A DNA stretch of 64,000 bases from JANQPC01 sp039208375 (lineage in GTDB: Bacteria; Pseudomonadota; Alphaproteobacteria; Rhodobacterales; Rhodobacteraceae). The stretch covers positions 25,308-89,307 of the forward strand of contig JBCCRC010000003.1 of NCBI GenBank assembly GCA_039208375.1, in the 5' to 3' direction. Positions 50,901 through 59,018 of the stretch are shown here, one piece after another. Numbering within the stretch: position 1 is the stretch's first letter; every line of letters begins with the position of its first letter. Both the position numbers and the translations under genes were made by a program. A model generated the notes under the pieces. It saw only the letters and a program-made list of their open reading frames with translations, had not been told where the DNA came from and made no database searches.

Positions 50901-50937
50901 ACGCCCCGACCCTTCAGGAAGGATCGGGGCGTATTTT
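50901..50937. terminator. Bidirectional intrinsic terminator between the PfkB kinase and atpF
   Basis: Stem ACGCCCCGA (50901-50909) / TCGGGGCGT (50924-50932), inner CCTT/AAGG extends it; T-rich on both flanks (ATTTTC on the plus side, TTTCTTT on the minus side). Confidence 0.88.
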
Positions 50938-50961
50938 CGAAGAGAGTTCGGGGCGGAACGC

Positions 50962-51516
50962 TTAGTGCAGCTTGGTGTCCACCGTTGCAATCGCTTCGTC
51001 GATCAGCTTGTCGCTCTGAGCCTCTCCCATCTTACCCGCGATCACGGCGCTTGCAGCGGCGACGGCGATTTCCGTGGCCCGGTCCCTCACATCGCGCAGG
51101 GCCGCGGCTTCAGCAGATACGATCCGGTCTTCTGCGGCCTGCAAACGTCGGGCGATCGATGCCTCGATATCGGCCTTGGCTTGCTCGGCCGCCGCTTCCG
51201 CCTCGGTTTTCGCATGGGCGACGATCTGTGCGGCTTGGTTCTTCACATCCGCTTGCTTGCGCTCATAGCTCGCAAGCAGCGTCTGAGCCTCTTCGCGTAG
51301 GGCGCGGGCTTCGTCAAGCTCTTTGCGGATCGTTTCGGCGCGGGTGTCGAGCGCGCCCGTCAGCAGTTTCGGCACACCGAAGTAAACCAGCACGCCGATG
51401 AATAGCAGAAACGAGATCAAGACGATGAAATCGGTGTTCGCCAGCGAAAAGAACGGCTTGTCGGCGGCAAGGGCGGGTGTTGCCAACGCAACCAAAGGCA
51501 GGATGTAACGCAGCAC
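50962..51516 (-). CDS. atpF: ATP synthase F0 subunit b
   Basis: Peripheral stalk subunit holding F1 to F0. 184 residues: Sec-like or first helix (LRYILPLVALATPALAA), TM helix (DFIVLISFLLFIGVLVYFGV), then long charged coiled coil (RAETIRKELDEARALREEAQ). Starts with GTG at 51516. Last gene of the operon, six bases after b'. Confidence 0.96.
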   Translation of the reverse strand: MLRYILPLVALATPALAADKPFFSLANTDFIVLISFLLFIGVLVYFGVPKLLTGALDTRAETIRKELDEARALREEAQTLLASYERKQADVKNQAAQIVAHAKTEAEAAAEQAKADIEASIARRLQAAEDRIVSAEAAALRDVRDRATEIAVAAASAVIAGKMGEAQSDKLIDEAIATVDTKLH

Positions 51517-51521
51517 CTGGT

Positions 51522-52046
51522 CTATCCTTTCATCCGCTCGGCCACCGCCGCCGCAATTTCATCAGCGCTGGCTTCGGCGCCCATGGCGCCGGCAATCTCG
51601 CCAGCGGCGTCTTGCGACACGTCGCGGATCGCATCAAGAGCGCCGGCACGGATCTCGGCAATCTTGGCTTCGCTCTCCGCAGCCTTGGCCGCGATTTCGG
51701 CGTCGGCCTTGGCGAGCGCATCATCCAACTCGCCTTGTATCTCGGCCCGGGCTTCGGCGGCAATGCTCTGCGCCTCAGCGCGGGCATCGGCCAGCGCCTT
51801 GTCATAGGCGGCTTCCGCCTCCTGCGCCTTGAGCTTCAACTCTTCGGCGGTGGCGATATCGTTCGTGATTGTGCCGGATCGTTCTGCCAGCACACCCGCG
51901 ATGCGCGGCAGCGCCACCCTTTGAAGGATGAAGTAGATTGCCACGAGGGTGACGACGAGCCAGAAGATCTGGTTGGGGAAGGTCGAGAAATCGAGCTGCG
52001 GCAGGCCCGTCGCCGCCTCCTCGCCCCCAGTTGTTTCGGTTGCCAT
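51522..52046 (-). CDS. atpF': ATP synthase F0 subunit b'
   Basis: Second, diverged b-type stalk subunit of photosynthetic and related alphaproteobacteria. 174 residues: soluble acidic lead, TM (IFWLVVTLVAIYFILQRVAL), and Ala/Glu-rich coiled coil. Presumably pairs one-to-one with atpF product as b/b'. The gene is also called atpG or atpX in some annotations. Confidence 0.95.
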   Translation of the reverse strand: MATETTGGEEAATGLPQLDFSTFPNQIFWLVVTLVAIYFILQRVALPRIAGVLAERSGTITNDIATAEELKLKAQEAEAAYDKALADARAEAQSIAAEARAEIQGELDDALAKADAEIAAKAAESEAKIAEIRAGALDAIRDVSQDAAGEIAGAMGAEASADEIAAAVAERMKG

Positions 52047-52120
52047 ACCCTATGCCCTTCGCGCGCTTCGGGTGGACGCCGGGCGCACAACGCGCCCGAC
52101 CGTAAGGAAAGCCGGCTGGA

Positions 52121-52357
52121 TCAGACGGCAAACATCAGAAGCAAGGCGACGAGGAATGCGAAGATCCCAAGCGCTTCTGCGAAAGCGATGCCGATGAAGA
52201 GCGTTGCGGTCTGGCCAGGGGCGGCAGAGGGGTTGCGCAGGGCGCCGGCGAGGAAGTTCCCGGCCACGTGGCCCACCCCGATGGCGGCCGCGCCGGAGCC
52301 GATGGCGGCCAAGCCGGCACCGATGAATTGACCCATGCTTGCGATATCGCCTTCCAT
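52121..52357 (-). CDS. atpE: ATP synthase F0 subunit c
   Basis: 78-residue hairpin of two TM helices forming the rotor ring. Loop ALRNPSAAPGQ with the polar Arg-Asn-Pro, and the proton-carrying Glu in GIAFAEALGIFAFLVAL. Nothing indicates sodium coupling (no Gln/Ser-Thr set seen). Confidence 0.97.
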   Translation of the reverse strand: MEGDIASMGQFIGAGLAAIGSGAAAIGVGHVAGNFLAGALRNPSAAPGQTATLFIGIAFAEALGIFAFLVALLLMFAV

Positions 52358-52411
52358 GTCCGTGTTCTCCTTACGTTGGAATTGGCTGATTTCTGTTCGG
52401 GATCCTGCCCG

Positions 52412-53161
52412 CTAGTGATGCGGGTGCAGCGCGTCTTTAAGATAGACGCAGGTCAGGATGGTGAAGACGTAGGCCTGGATGGCCGAGACGAGCACTTCGA
52501 GCCCGTAGATGGCCACAACGGCCAGGATCGAAAGCGGCGCGATCGCCGCGATCGCCGCGAAGCCTGCAAAGACCTTGACCACGGCGTGGCCAGCCATCAT
52601 TGCGCCAGCAAGACGCACCGAATGGCTGACGGGCCGGACGAAGTAGGAAATCACCTCGATCACCGCAAGGACGGGTCGGATCGCGGCGGGCGCCGATGAC
52701 ACCCAGAAAAGGCTCAGGAACGACGCACCGTTCTTCACGAAGCCCACAATCGTCACGGTAAGGAAGACCGCGAGCGCCATCACCGCTGTCACCGCGATAT
52801 GCGATGTCGTGGTGAAGGCCATCGGGATCAGCCCCAGGAAGTTCGCGAAGATGATGAAAAGGAAGAGCGTGAAGATGTATGGGAAAAACTTCACCGCGTC
52901 CTTGCCTGCAACGTCCTCCACCATCTTATAGACAAACCCATAGGCCAGTTCGGCCACAGATTGCGCGCGTGAGGGCACGATGGCGCGGCCCCGCGTTCCC
53001 AACACAAGCATCGCGGTGATGGCGAGCACGGTGAGGAACATCCAGAGGGTGACGTTGGTTGGCGTGTACCAATGGATCGTATCGCCGCCGAAGAGTGGCT
53101 TGACGATAAACTGATCCATCGGGTGGAATTCCAGCGCGCCGCCTGTTGCCTCGTCCGCCAC
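52412..53161 (-). CDS. atpB: ATP synthase F0 subunit a
   Basis: 249 residues, five or six helices; forms the proton half-channels against the c ring. The essential Arg is in PVSHSVRLAGAMMAGHAVVK. Other landmarks: FFPYIFTLFLFIIFANFLGL, IPMAFTTTSHIAVTAVMAL, LEVLVSAIQAYVFTILTCVY. GTG start at 53161, three bases after atpI. Confidence 0.97.
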   Translation of the reverse strand: MADEATGGALEFHPMDQFIVKPLFGGDTIHWYTPTNVTLWMFLTVLAITAMLVLGTRGRAIVPSRAQSVAELAYGFVYKMVEDVAGKDAVKFFPYIFTLFLFIIFANFLGLIPMAFTTTSHIAVTAVMALAVFLTVTIVGFVKNGASFLSLFWVSSAPAAIRPVLAVIEVISYFVRPVSHSVRLAGAMMAGHAVVKVFAGFAAIAAIAPLSILAVVAIYGLEVLVSAIQAYVFTILTCVYLKDALHPHH

Positions 53162-53164
53162 CTG

Positions 53165-53497
53165 TTACTCCCTCGTCTCGTCTTCCGCGGCCGCGTTGGC
53201 CTGCTGTATCTGCAATTCGCGCGCCGTGGCCATCATCGTGCGGACCCCGGCGGCAAAGCCGAATATCAAAAACAGCACCATGAACACGGGCGTCGTTCCG
53301 AACATCCAGTCCAGCCCGTATCCGATGCTGAAGCCGATCATGAGACCGACAACAAGCTCGATCACCATCCTCCAGGCATGCTGCGCCTGAGAATAGTGCT
53401 CGTCCGCCCGGGGCGCGGGCTCTTGGGCCGCCTTCGCTTCCGCGATGCGTGCCTCAAGCGCCTTCAGCGCGTCATCTTTGTCGCGCGGTTCCGCCAC
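53165..53497 (-). CDS. atpI: ATP synthase protein I
   Basis: 110 residues; charged N-terminus (AEPRDKDDALKALEARIAEA) and two TM helices (WRMVIELVVGLMIGFSIGYG; PVFMVLFLIFGFAAGVRTMM). AtpI helps c-ring assembly or Mg2+ supply. GTG start at 53497 with CGGAGA upstream. First gene of the F0 operon. Confidence 0.93.
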   Translation of the reverse strand: MAEPRDKDDALKALEARIAEAKAAQEPAPRADEHYSQAQHAWRMVIELVVGLMIGFSIGYGLDWMFGTTPVFMVLFLIFGFAAGVRTMMATARELQIQQANAAAEDETRE

Positions 53498-53523
53498 GGC
53501 CCGTCTCCGGTTGGATCGCGCGG

Positions 53524-53552
53524 AAGCTAGGGCGTGCGGCGGGCAGAGTCAA
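53524..53552 (-). promoter_or_regulatory. Probable promoter of the atp (F0) operon
   Basis: Minus strand TTGACT (53552-53547), 17 bases, TAGCTT (53529-53524), 27 bases before the atpI GTG. An AT-rich block (53562-53601), rare in this window, lies just upstream and may act as an UP element. Confidence 0.65.
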
Positions 53553-53643
53553 TCGAAGGCGTTTCGTATATAAATTATTGATAATTATGAATTTTATTTG
53601 ATGGTCATGCTGACGGGAGGCGGTTTTCCGGTACGGGCGACAT

Positions 53644-53686
53644 TCAACCGTCTGGTTGATCTTTTCGTCCCACGCCGCTAGCGGCG
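53644..53686. promoter_or_regulatory. Two palindromes before the ArsR gene
   Basis: TCAACC / GGTTGA around GTCT (53644-53659) and a 14-bp perfect palindrome CGCCGCTAGCGGCG (53673-53686) overlapping the GGCGGGG ribosome site. Both are candidate autoregulatory operators of the ArsR-family protein. Confidence 0.5.
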
Positions 53687-53690
53687 GGGT

Positions 53691-54029
53691 ATGGCCACAC
53701 CCCACGCCCTTGATACGGTCTTTGCCGCGCTGGCCGATCCCACCCGTCGCGCGATCCTTTCGATGCTGCTGGAAGACGACATGGCGGTGACGGATGTGGC
53801 CGAGCCCTTCGAGATGTCGCTCGCGGCGATCTCGAAGCACCTAATGATCCTTACCCGCGCGGGGCTTATCAGCCAGGAAAAGCGCGGACGCGTGAAGTGG
53901 TGCAAGCTGGAGCCCGATGCGCTGCGCGATGCGTCTGTCTGGATGCAAGGGTTCGGGCAGTTCGAGCCGGTGAACCTTGAGGCGTTCGAGCGGTTTCTGG
54001 AGCGGGAGCTTGGCGGGGATTCAGGATAG
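53691..54029 (+). CDS. ArsR-family HTH regulator
   Basis: 112 residues. Winged helix: VFAALADPTRRAILSMLLED, VTDVAEPFEMSLAAISKHLM, AGLISQEKRGRVKWCKLEP. No CVC-type metal site is present (only one Cys, in KWCKLEP), so it is likely not a metal sensor; such proteins often sit beside an SRPBCC (AHSA1) gene, which is absent here. Divergent from atpI. Confidence 0.92.
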   Translation: MATPHALDTVFAALADPTRRAILSMLLEDDMAVTDVAEPFEMSLAAISKHLMILTRAGLISQEKRGRVKWCKLEPDALRDASVWMQGFGQFEPVNLEAFERFLERELGGDSG

Positions 54030-54142
54030 CATTGCGCTTGCGCAGAGTAGCGGCCTTAGTAATCGCCCTCGGCCCGCGCCCGGCACGGGCCGCCGCCCAT
54101 CCGGCTTGCCCTGCTCCAGTGATCGGTCGCGACAAGACCGCC

Positions 54143-54643
54143 CTAAACTGCCAAACCCCGCAAGCATTTGCGAATATATGTGCGGGCGGAGCGGTAGTGG
54201 CTGGCGCCAGAAGCTTCGGCAAACCGCCCCGCCGCCCACTTCCCGTTGCCCCCGATCATCGGGCCACCGTAAAGCTCTGCCTCGCTCGCCTTTGCAATAT
54301 GGGCCATGAGCGCCGCATGACGCTCTTCAAGAAGCGCACGCGCCTGGGCCCAAGAGAGCCCGGCATGGGCCTTTCGGATCGCCTCATTTAAGGGAACAAG
54401 CTGGTTCCAGCGATAACCCTCCGCCGGCATATGCACGGTACGCCCCGCCTGCCCATCGTTCCACCACGTCAAGTACATCGCGATCCATTCCGCACGGTGG
54501 CAGACTGTATCCTTTATTGATGCCCCGCCATCAAATGGCCTTGCGGCAACAGCTTCCGGCACAGTCTCTAGGGTGTCCTGAAGCTTGGCAAAATCCTTCT
54601 CGCAAACGGCGATCAGGTCAGATTTGTTTGTTGCGGCTGGCAT
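54143..54643 (-). CDS. ClbS/DfsB family four-helix-bundle protein
   Basis: 166 residues: TNKSDLIAVCEKDFAKLQDT, IKDTVCHRAEWIAMYLTWWN with the conserved H-x-x-x-W, YRWNQLVPLNEAIRKAHAGL, and C-terminal HYRSARTYIRKCLR. DinB-like fold. ClbS protects E. coli from its own colibactin and DfsB reduces drug toxicity, but most members have no known role. The ATG at 54643 lies 26 bases inside the upstream EamA exporter gene, so it is coupled to it: efflux plus self-protection is a reasonable guess. Confidence 0.88.
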   Translation of the reverse strand: MPAATNKSDLIAVCEKDFAKLQDTLETVPEAVAARPFDGGASIKDTVCHRAEWIAMYLTWWNDGQAGRTVHMPAEGYRWNQLVPLNEAIRKAHAGLSWAQARALLEERHAALMAHIAKASEAELYGGPMIGGNGKWAAGRFAEASGASHYRSARTYIRKCLRGLAV

Positions 54644-55589
54644 TGGGCACCTCCTCTGCCCCGCCTAGCACCGCGGCCGACCCGTTGCCTTGATGGCGGT
54701 CAAGGCCGGGCTCGGGGCGCAAAAGGATCAAAAGCGCCACAACGGTCAGCGCTATGCCGATCAGTACCAGCATTGGCGGCGCGGCTCGGCCGAGCGCACC
54801 TTCCCACAGGATCACGAAGGAGGGCGTAAGATAGGTGTAGGCCATAACTTTCGCCGAGGGCAGGCGCAGCGTGGCGAATTGCAGAAGCACGAATGAGGCC
54901 GCGCTGGCAAAAACCGCAAGGTAGATCAGCGCAACCCACACGCGGGTGGGAAGGGTGGCCCAAGGCGTTGCGGCCAGCGCGGGCCCGCCCACGGCGAGAA
55001 GAAGCGCAAAGCCCGCGATCAGCATCCCGAACGTGAACACAAGCGCGGGTTCGCCCCGGTTGAGCCTGCGCACCATGGGCGCATAGATCGCGTGGGCCAC
55101 GCAGCCGCAAAAATAAATCTCCTCGCCCCGCCCGATATCGAAGGCCAAAAGCGAAGACAGGTCGGCGCGGAAGATCACCCAGACCGCGCCCGTGCCGCCA
55201 ATGGCGAGCGCGAACGCCATGCGCGGGGTGGTGATCTGGCGCAAAAGCAACCAGCCGAAGCCCGCCGCCATCACCGGCGTTAATGTGAAAACAGCGGCGG
55301 CAGAGACGGCGGGCGCCGTTTTAAGCCCTTCGAACATCAAAACGAAATATGTAGCGAAGAGACCTCCGAGAATGATGTAGCGCCATGGCGCCTGCATGTG
55401 GGCGCGCCGGATCCCGCCAGAGAGCGCTGCGAGGGCGCCCACGATCACCCCGGCGATCCCGAAGCGCAAGGCGTTCAGCGCGGCAGCATCGATGTCATTC
55501 GCCACCATGACGCCGAGCGAGAATGAGCCCGCGACGAGGGCCGAAAATAAAAGCATTGCCAGATGCCCCTGCGCCTCGGCGCGGGGCAT
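54618..55589 (-). CDS. EamA/DMT-family transporter
   Basis: 323 residues, ten helices: MLLFSALVAGSFSLGVMVAN, ALNALRFGIAGVIVGALAAL, YIILGGLFATYFVLMFEGLK, and second repeat AFASAASFVLLQFATLRLPS, VMAYTYLTPSFVILWEGALG. ATG at 55589 overlaps the stop of the LysR gene (TGATG). A hydrophilic C-terminal tail of about 30 residues encodes, in another frame, the start of the ClbS/DfsB gene. Confidence 0.9.
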   Translation of the reverse strand: MPRAEAQGHLAMLLFSALVAGSFSLGVMVANDIDAAALNALRFGIAGVIVGALAALSGGIRRAHMQAPWRYIILGGLFATYFVLMFEGLKTAPAVSAAAVFTLTPVMAAGFGWLLLRQITTPRMAFALAIGGTGAVWVIFRADLSSLLAFDIGRGEEIYFCGCVAHAIYAPMVRRLNRGEPALVFTFGMLIAGFALLLAVGGPALAATPWATLPTRVWVALIYLAVFASAASFVLLQFATLRLPSAKVMAYTYLTPSFVILWEGALGRAAPPMLVLIGIALTVVALLILLRPEPGLDRHQGNGSAAVLGGAEEVPNASRNKQI

Positions 55590-56473
55590 CAGAGGCCGAT
55601 ATGCCAGGATTTGGCGTCTTCCTTGAGGAATTTCAGGAAGGTTTGTACCTTCGTGGTGCGATGCAGGTCTACGTGGGTGACAAGCCAGAACGGGGCAGAC
55701 CATTCATCGCGCGGTGCGAAAATCTCGTTCAGCGACGGGCATCGGTCTGCATCCCATTTCGACATGAAGCCGATGCCCGCGCCTGCCAGGATTGCATCCC
55801 GGAACAGCACATTATCAGCGGAGCGGAACACGATCTGTTCGGGCGGCACTGCGTTGCGTAGCCACGCGTTGAACGGCGCGCGGCTTGCCTCGTTGTCACC
55901 GCCGATAAACTCGTGATCTTTAAGATCGGTTTCATCCTTCGGGCGGCCTTTACGGCTGATATATTCGTCGCTCGCATACATTCCGATTTCGAGTTGGCCG
56001 AAGGGTTGCACCACGTTATCGGGCTGGTCAGGTGCGTTGCCGGCACGGATGGCCACATGCGCTTCGCCGTATTCGAGGCGCAGCACCCTGTCGCCTGTGA
56101 GATAGCGTACGATCACATCAGGGTAGAGCCGCTGGAAGCGGACCAACGTGGGCGTGACAAGGGGGGATATGGACGACAGCGACGTGACCACAAGCTCGCC
56201 CGAAACCGCATCGCCTCGCCCCTTTATGCGGCCCACAAGCTGGGTGATCTGATCGTCCGTTGCCTGGGCCACCTGCATCAGGTCGGACCCGGCCTCAGTC
56301 GCCGTATACCCCCGCGCGTGACGCTGGAACAGCTTCACGCCAAGGCGGCCCTCCAGCGCATCTACGTGGCGGATCACGGTGGCATGATGCACGCCCAGAG
56401 CCTCGGCTGCGCCGCTGACCGTGCCGAGCCGGGCAACATGATAGGCCGTTCGGATCTCATCCCAGTTTTCCAT
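55589..56473 (-). CDS. LysR-family transcriptional regulator
   Basis: 294 residues from MENWDEIRTAYHVARLGTVS. HTH: GAAEALGVHHATVIRHVDAL and the LysR domain (VTSLSSISPLVTPTLVRFQR; LRLEYGEAHVAIRAGNAPDQ). The frame is open 24 codons further up; I prefer 56473. Divergent from azoR (115-base intergenic region), so it likely controls azoR and its own operon with the exporter and ClbS-like gene. Confidence 0.92.
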   Translation of the reverse strand: MENWDEIRTAYHVARLGTVSGAAEALGVHHATVIRHVDALEGRLGVKLFQRHARGYTATEAGSDLMQVAQATDDQITQLVGRIKGRGDAVSGELVVTSLSSISPLVTPTLVRFQRLYPDVIVRYLTGDRVLRLEYGEAHVAIRAGNAPDQPDNVVQPFGQLEIGMYASDEYISRKGRPKDETDLKDHEFIGGDNEASRAPFNAWLRNAVPPEQIVFRSADNVLFRDAILAGAGIGFMSKWDADRCPSLNEIFAPRDEWSAPFWLVTHVDLHRTTKVQTFLKFLKEDAKSWHIGL

Positions 56474-56588
56474 CGGGGCTCTCTGTGCAGCTTTCAACAG
56501 ATACTGTTTTTCTATCGCCATTGAGTTCGATTTCGCAAGGTTCAAGATTGAGGGCAGACCAGAAACCTATCCATCAAGGACAACCAAA

Positions 56589-57179
56589 ATGCCCCACACA
56601 GTTCTTCGTATCGACAGCTCCGCCCGCCGCACCGGTTCCGTCTCGCGCGATCTTCTGGATCGTATTGTCGCCCGGTTCGATGACGACACTCCGGTGATCA
56701 CCCGCGATCTGGCCGATGGCGTTCCGCAGATTTCCGAGGCCTGGGTGAATGCAAACTTCACCCAGGCCAGTCAGCGAAGCTCGGAACAACAAGCCGTGCT
56801 TGCGCTGTCGGATACGCTTGTGGCCGAACTCAAGGCGGCTGACACGCTACTGATCGGCCTCCCGATCTATAATTTCGGCGTGCCCGCCGCTCTTAAGGCG
56901 GGGGTGGATCAGGTGGCGCGCGCAGGGCTAACATTCCAGTACTCCGACACCGGCCCAAAGGGCTTGCTAAGCGGTAAACGCGCGATAATCGCCGTTGCTT
57001 CGGGTGGGACCGAAGCAGGATCGGAGATTGACTTTGCAACTGGCTACATGCGCCATGTGCTGGGCTTCATCGGGATTACCGATGTGACGTTTGTCGCGGC
57101 AGATCGTTTGATGCTGGATGCCGACGCGACGATGCAAGCCGCGAACGCACAGGTTGCCGCGCTCGACGTCGCGGCCTGA
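56589..57179 (+). CDS. azoR: FMN-dependent NADH:quinone/azo reductase
   Basis: 196 residues, flavodoxin-like. RIDSSARRTGSVSRDLLDRI (FMN phosphate loop), LIGLPIYNFGVPAALKAGVD (FMN ring) and IIAVASGGTEAGSEIDFATG, AzoR signatures. Homodimer reducing quinones or azo compounds with NADH, protecting against electrophile stress. AAGGA lies just before the ATG region. Divergent from a LysR regulator, a frequent pairing. Confidence 0.94.
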   Translation: MPHTVLRIDSSARRTGSVSRDLLDRIVARFDDDTPVITRDLADGVPQISEAWVNANFTQASQRSSEQQAVLALSDTLVAELKAADTLLIGLPIYNFGVPAALKAGVDQVARAGLTFQYSDTGPKGLLSGKRAIIAVASGGTEAGSEIDFATGYMRHVLGFIGITDVTFVAADRLMLDADATMQAANAQVAALDVAA

Positions 57180-57192
57180 ACTTTCTGACCGC

Positions 57193-57223
57193 CGGGCGCG
57201 CGGCAGAATACGCTGCGCGCCCG
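57193..57223 (+). other. GC-rich hairpin after azoR
   Basis: CGGGCGCG (57193-57200) pairs with CGCGCCCG (57216-57223), with CAG/CTG inside. It begins 14 bases after the azoR stop. No T tract follows, so termination efficiency is uncertain. Confidence 0.4.
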
Positions 57224-57331
57224 AACGACCGAAAACTCCGCTGTCCCGCAAGGGTAACATTCGTTGCGCGTGAACGGCTTTTGACAGGGCTTAGGTCGAT
57301 CTGCCCCAAACAGATCCCAGCCCAAGCGGGT

Positions 57332-57346
57332 TGGCACGCGGTTTGC
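57332..57346 (+). promoter_or_regulatory. Candidate sigma-54 (RpoN) promoter
   Basis: TGGCACG-N4-TTGC (57332-57346), preceded by T: an exact match to the -24/-12 consensus. It lies 184 bases upstream of the secreted-protein gene at 57530. I did not find an activator-binding site by eye. Confidence 0.5.
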
Positions 57347-57401
57347 GGCACCCTTAGACAATCCATTGCATCGCCAGGGCCGCGCCCGTTGTGACGTTGC
57401 G

Positions 57402-57417
57402 TTAACTAATCATTAAC
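57402..57417 (+). promoter_or_regulatory. Candidate CtrA-binding site
   Basis: TTAA-N7-TTAAC (57402-57417), the exact full CtrA consensus, in an AT-rich patch 112 bases before the ATG at 57530. The remaining bases of 57180-57529 contain no gene. Confidence 0.55.
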
Positions 57418-57529
57418 TTAAGAACTTCCTAAAATTTGCTCAGATGTGCCCCATTTCGCGGGCATGGACGCTCCGTGCCCGGGGCGTCCCGGGCGTTGTT
57501 TTAACCAGTAATGCCGAAAGGCCGTAACG

Positions 57530-58090
57530 ATGACGAAGCACATCCTGCTGTGCGGCGCAGCTCTGTTCGCCGCGATTTCCTTTACCACACCCACATTCGC
57601 CAACAGCCACGGCTGTGACCGTTTTGCGAATTCAGACCTGTCCGAAGCGCAGGTGCGCCAGTTGCGCGGCGCCGGGCATTGCGACAGCCCCCGCGCCCAT
57701 GCGGGCGGCCGCGTGAAACTCGTGACCCGGACGCATACGCGAACCCGTATGCTGGAACGCGGCGTCTCTGACGGCTCGAACCATGCGAAGGACAATCTCA
57801 CGTCGATGGGCCGCGCGGAATCCGACGGCACCCATGTAATGCGCGTGCGTTCCAGTAAATCGCAGGAGGTGAGCCTGCGCCATGTTGGCGGAGAGACCAA
57901 GACCATCTCTGTCGACGCAGGCGATACAATCGTTGAGGTTGATGGCGGCGGCACCTACGTGGCCGAGTTCAAGGATACCGGCACAAAGAAAACCAAATCC
58001 ACGGGCAGCCACACCTGGGATGACGTCAAGGAAGAGACCGTCACGACGCAGGAACGTGTCGAGGTGGAAAGCGGAGACGATTCTCGCTAA
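57530..58090 (+). CDS. Secreted, Thr/Ser/charge-rich protein of unknown function
   Basis: 186 residues with signal peptide (MTKHILLCGAALFAAISFTT ending TFA-NS). Two Cys in the first 30 mature residues (HGCDRF; GAGHCDS), then a strand-rich, highly polar part (VKLVTRTHTRTRML; TKTISVDAGDTIVEVDGGGT; ETVTTQERVEVESGDD). No family recognised. Candidate sigma-54 and CtrA sites in front suggest control with flagella, cell cycle or dispersal functions. No ribosome site stronger than GGCCG is visible before ATG; a GTAACG sequence is there instead. Confidence 0.75.
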   Translation: MTKHILLCGAALFAAISFTTPTFANSHGCDRFANSDLSEAQVRQLRGAGHCDSPRAHAGGRVKLVTRTHTRTRMLERGVSDGSNHAKDNLTSMGRAESDGTHVMRVRSSKSQEVSLRHVGGETKTISVDAGDTIVEVDGGGTYVAEFKDTGTKKTKSTGSHTWDDVKEETVTTQERVEVESGDDSR

Positions 58091-58105
58091 TTGGCTGGCC
58101 GGCGC

Positions 58106-58444
58106 CTACTGAGGTTCGGCCAACACGACCGCATTGCCATCGGGATCGGAGAGCATCAGAAGGCGCGTCGTGCCGCCTTGCAGCATTTCGGGGGGATCCA
58201 AGCCCTCTGCCGCAAGGCGCGCGCGCTCGCCTTCGAGCCCGCGCAGGATCAGCGTAACCGTGCCATGCCCGGCCCGCGCCGCGTCGGCATAGATCTGAAG
58301 GCCGCTTTCTGGGCCGTGATGCCATTCTATGAGACCGGCCATCGGCCGCGCATCGGGCGACCGGCCCATCAGTGTGGTATACCACGCCTCGGCCCGCGCG
58401 AGATCGCTGCAGCACAGATTGGCATAGATCGCGGATAAGGGCAT
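58106..58444 (-). CDS. VOC (glyoxalase-like) protein
   Basis: 112 residues: YANLCCSDLARAEAWYTTLM, central MAGLIEWHHGPESGLQIYAD and C-terminal MLSDPDGNAVVLAE, the VOC pattern. Ligand unknown. I use the ATG at 58444 (GGAG upstream), removing 31 residues that are the other frame of the divergent leader. Unrelated in detail to the VOC protein at 3078. Confidence 0.85.
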   Translation of the reverse strand: MPLSAIYANLCCSDLARAEAWYTTLMGRSPDARPMAGLIEWHHGPESGLQIYADAARAGHGTVTLILRGLEGERARLAAEGLDPPEMLQGGTTRLLMLSDPDGNAVVLAEPQ

Positions 58445-58535
58445 CGGCGGTTTCTCCACCGCCAAGTCTAACAGATCAGCATACCCAGAATAAGCTGCTG
58501 TTGCCCCGCAAGGCCTGGCGGCGTGTACTGAGCGC

Positions 58536-58991
58536 ATGGAGATTGTGGAGCTTTCCAGCGGGGACGGCGCTTTTGCGGCGCGGGTGCTCGAGGCCTTGCC
58601 CGATTGGTTCGGGATCGCCGAAGCACGGGCCGCTTACGTGGCGCATGCCGTGGCAGCGCCAATGCTGATTGCCCAATTCGATGGCGGGCCCGCAGGCTAC
58701 CTATCCTTTCACCGGCATACCTGCGCGCATTGGGAGATCCACTCGATGGGTGTTCTACCCGCGCATCACCGGCAGGGCGCGGGCCGGGCGTTGGTTGCAG
58801 CGACGGTGGCGTGGGTCAGGGCGCGTGGGGGAGACTATCTTTCAGTCAAAACCATCAGCGCGCGTCATCCGGATGCGCACTATGCCGACACGCGTGCCTT
58901 CTATGCCGCCATGGACTTTGAACCGTTCGAGGAGTTACCAATGCTTTGGGGCCCGGATCTACCGTGCCTTTTGCTGCTCCGGCAGCTTTGA
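58536..58991 (+). CDS. GNAT-family N-acetyltransferase
   Basis: 151 residues. Acetyl-CoA site in WEIHSMGVLPAHHRQGAGRA (RQGAGR) and DTRAFYAAMDFEPF at the end, typical of the small-molecule/drug GNAT group. Not similar in layout to the RimJ-like set after ffh. Monocistronic; divergent from the VOC gene. Confidence 0.88.
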   Translation: MEIVELSSGDGAFAARVLEALPDWFGIAEARAAYVAHAVAAPMLIAQFDGGPAGYLSFHRHTCAHWEIHSMGVLPAHHRQGAGRALVAATVAWVRARGGDYLSVKTISARHPDAHYADTRAFYAAMDFEPFEELPMLWGPDLPCLLLLRQL

Positions 58992-59018
58992 GATGCACGT
59001 GCGCTCTTCGCAGCCGCC

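Noticed and set aside
53976..54142. Small genes between the ArsR and ClbS-like genes
   Set aside because: Frames are short and Arg/Pro-rich; only a GGCCCG/CGGGCC hairpin is visible near 54073.
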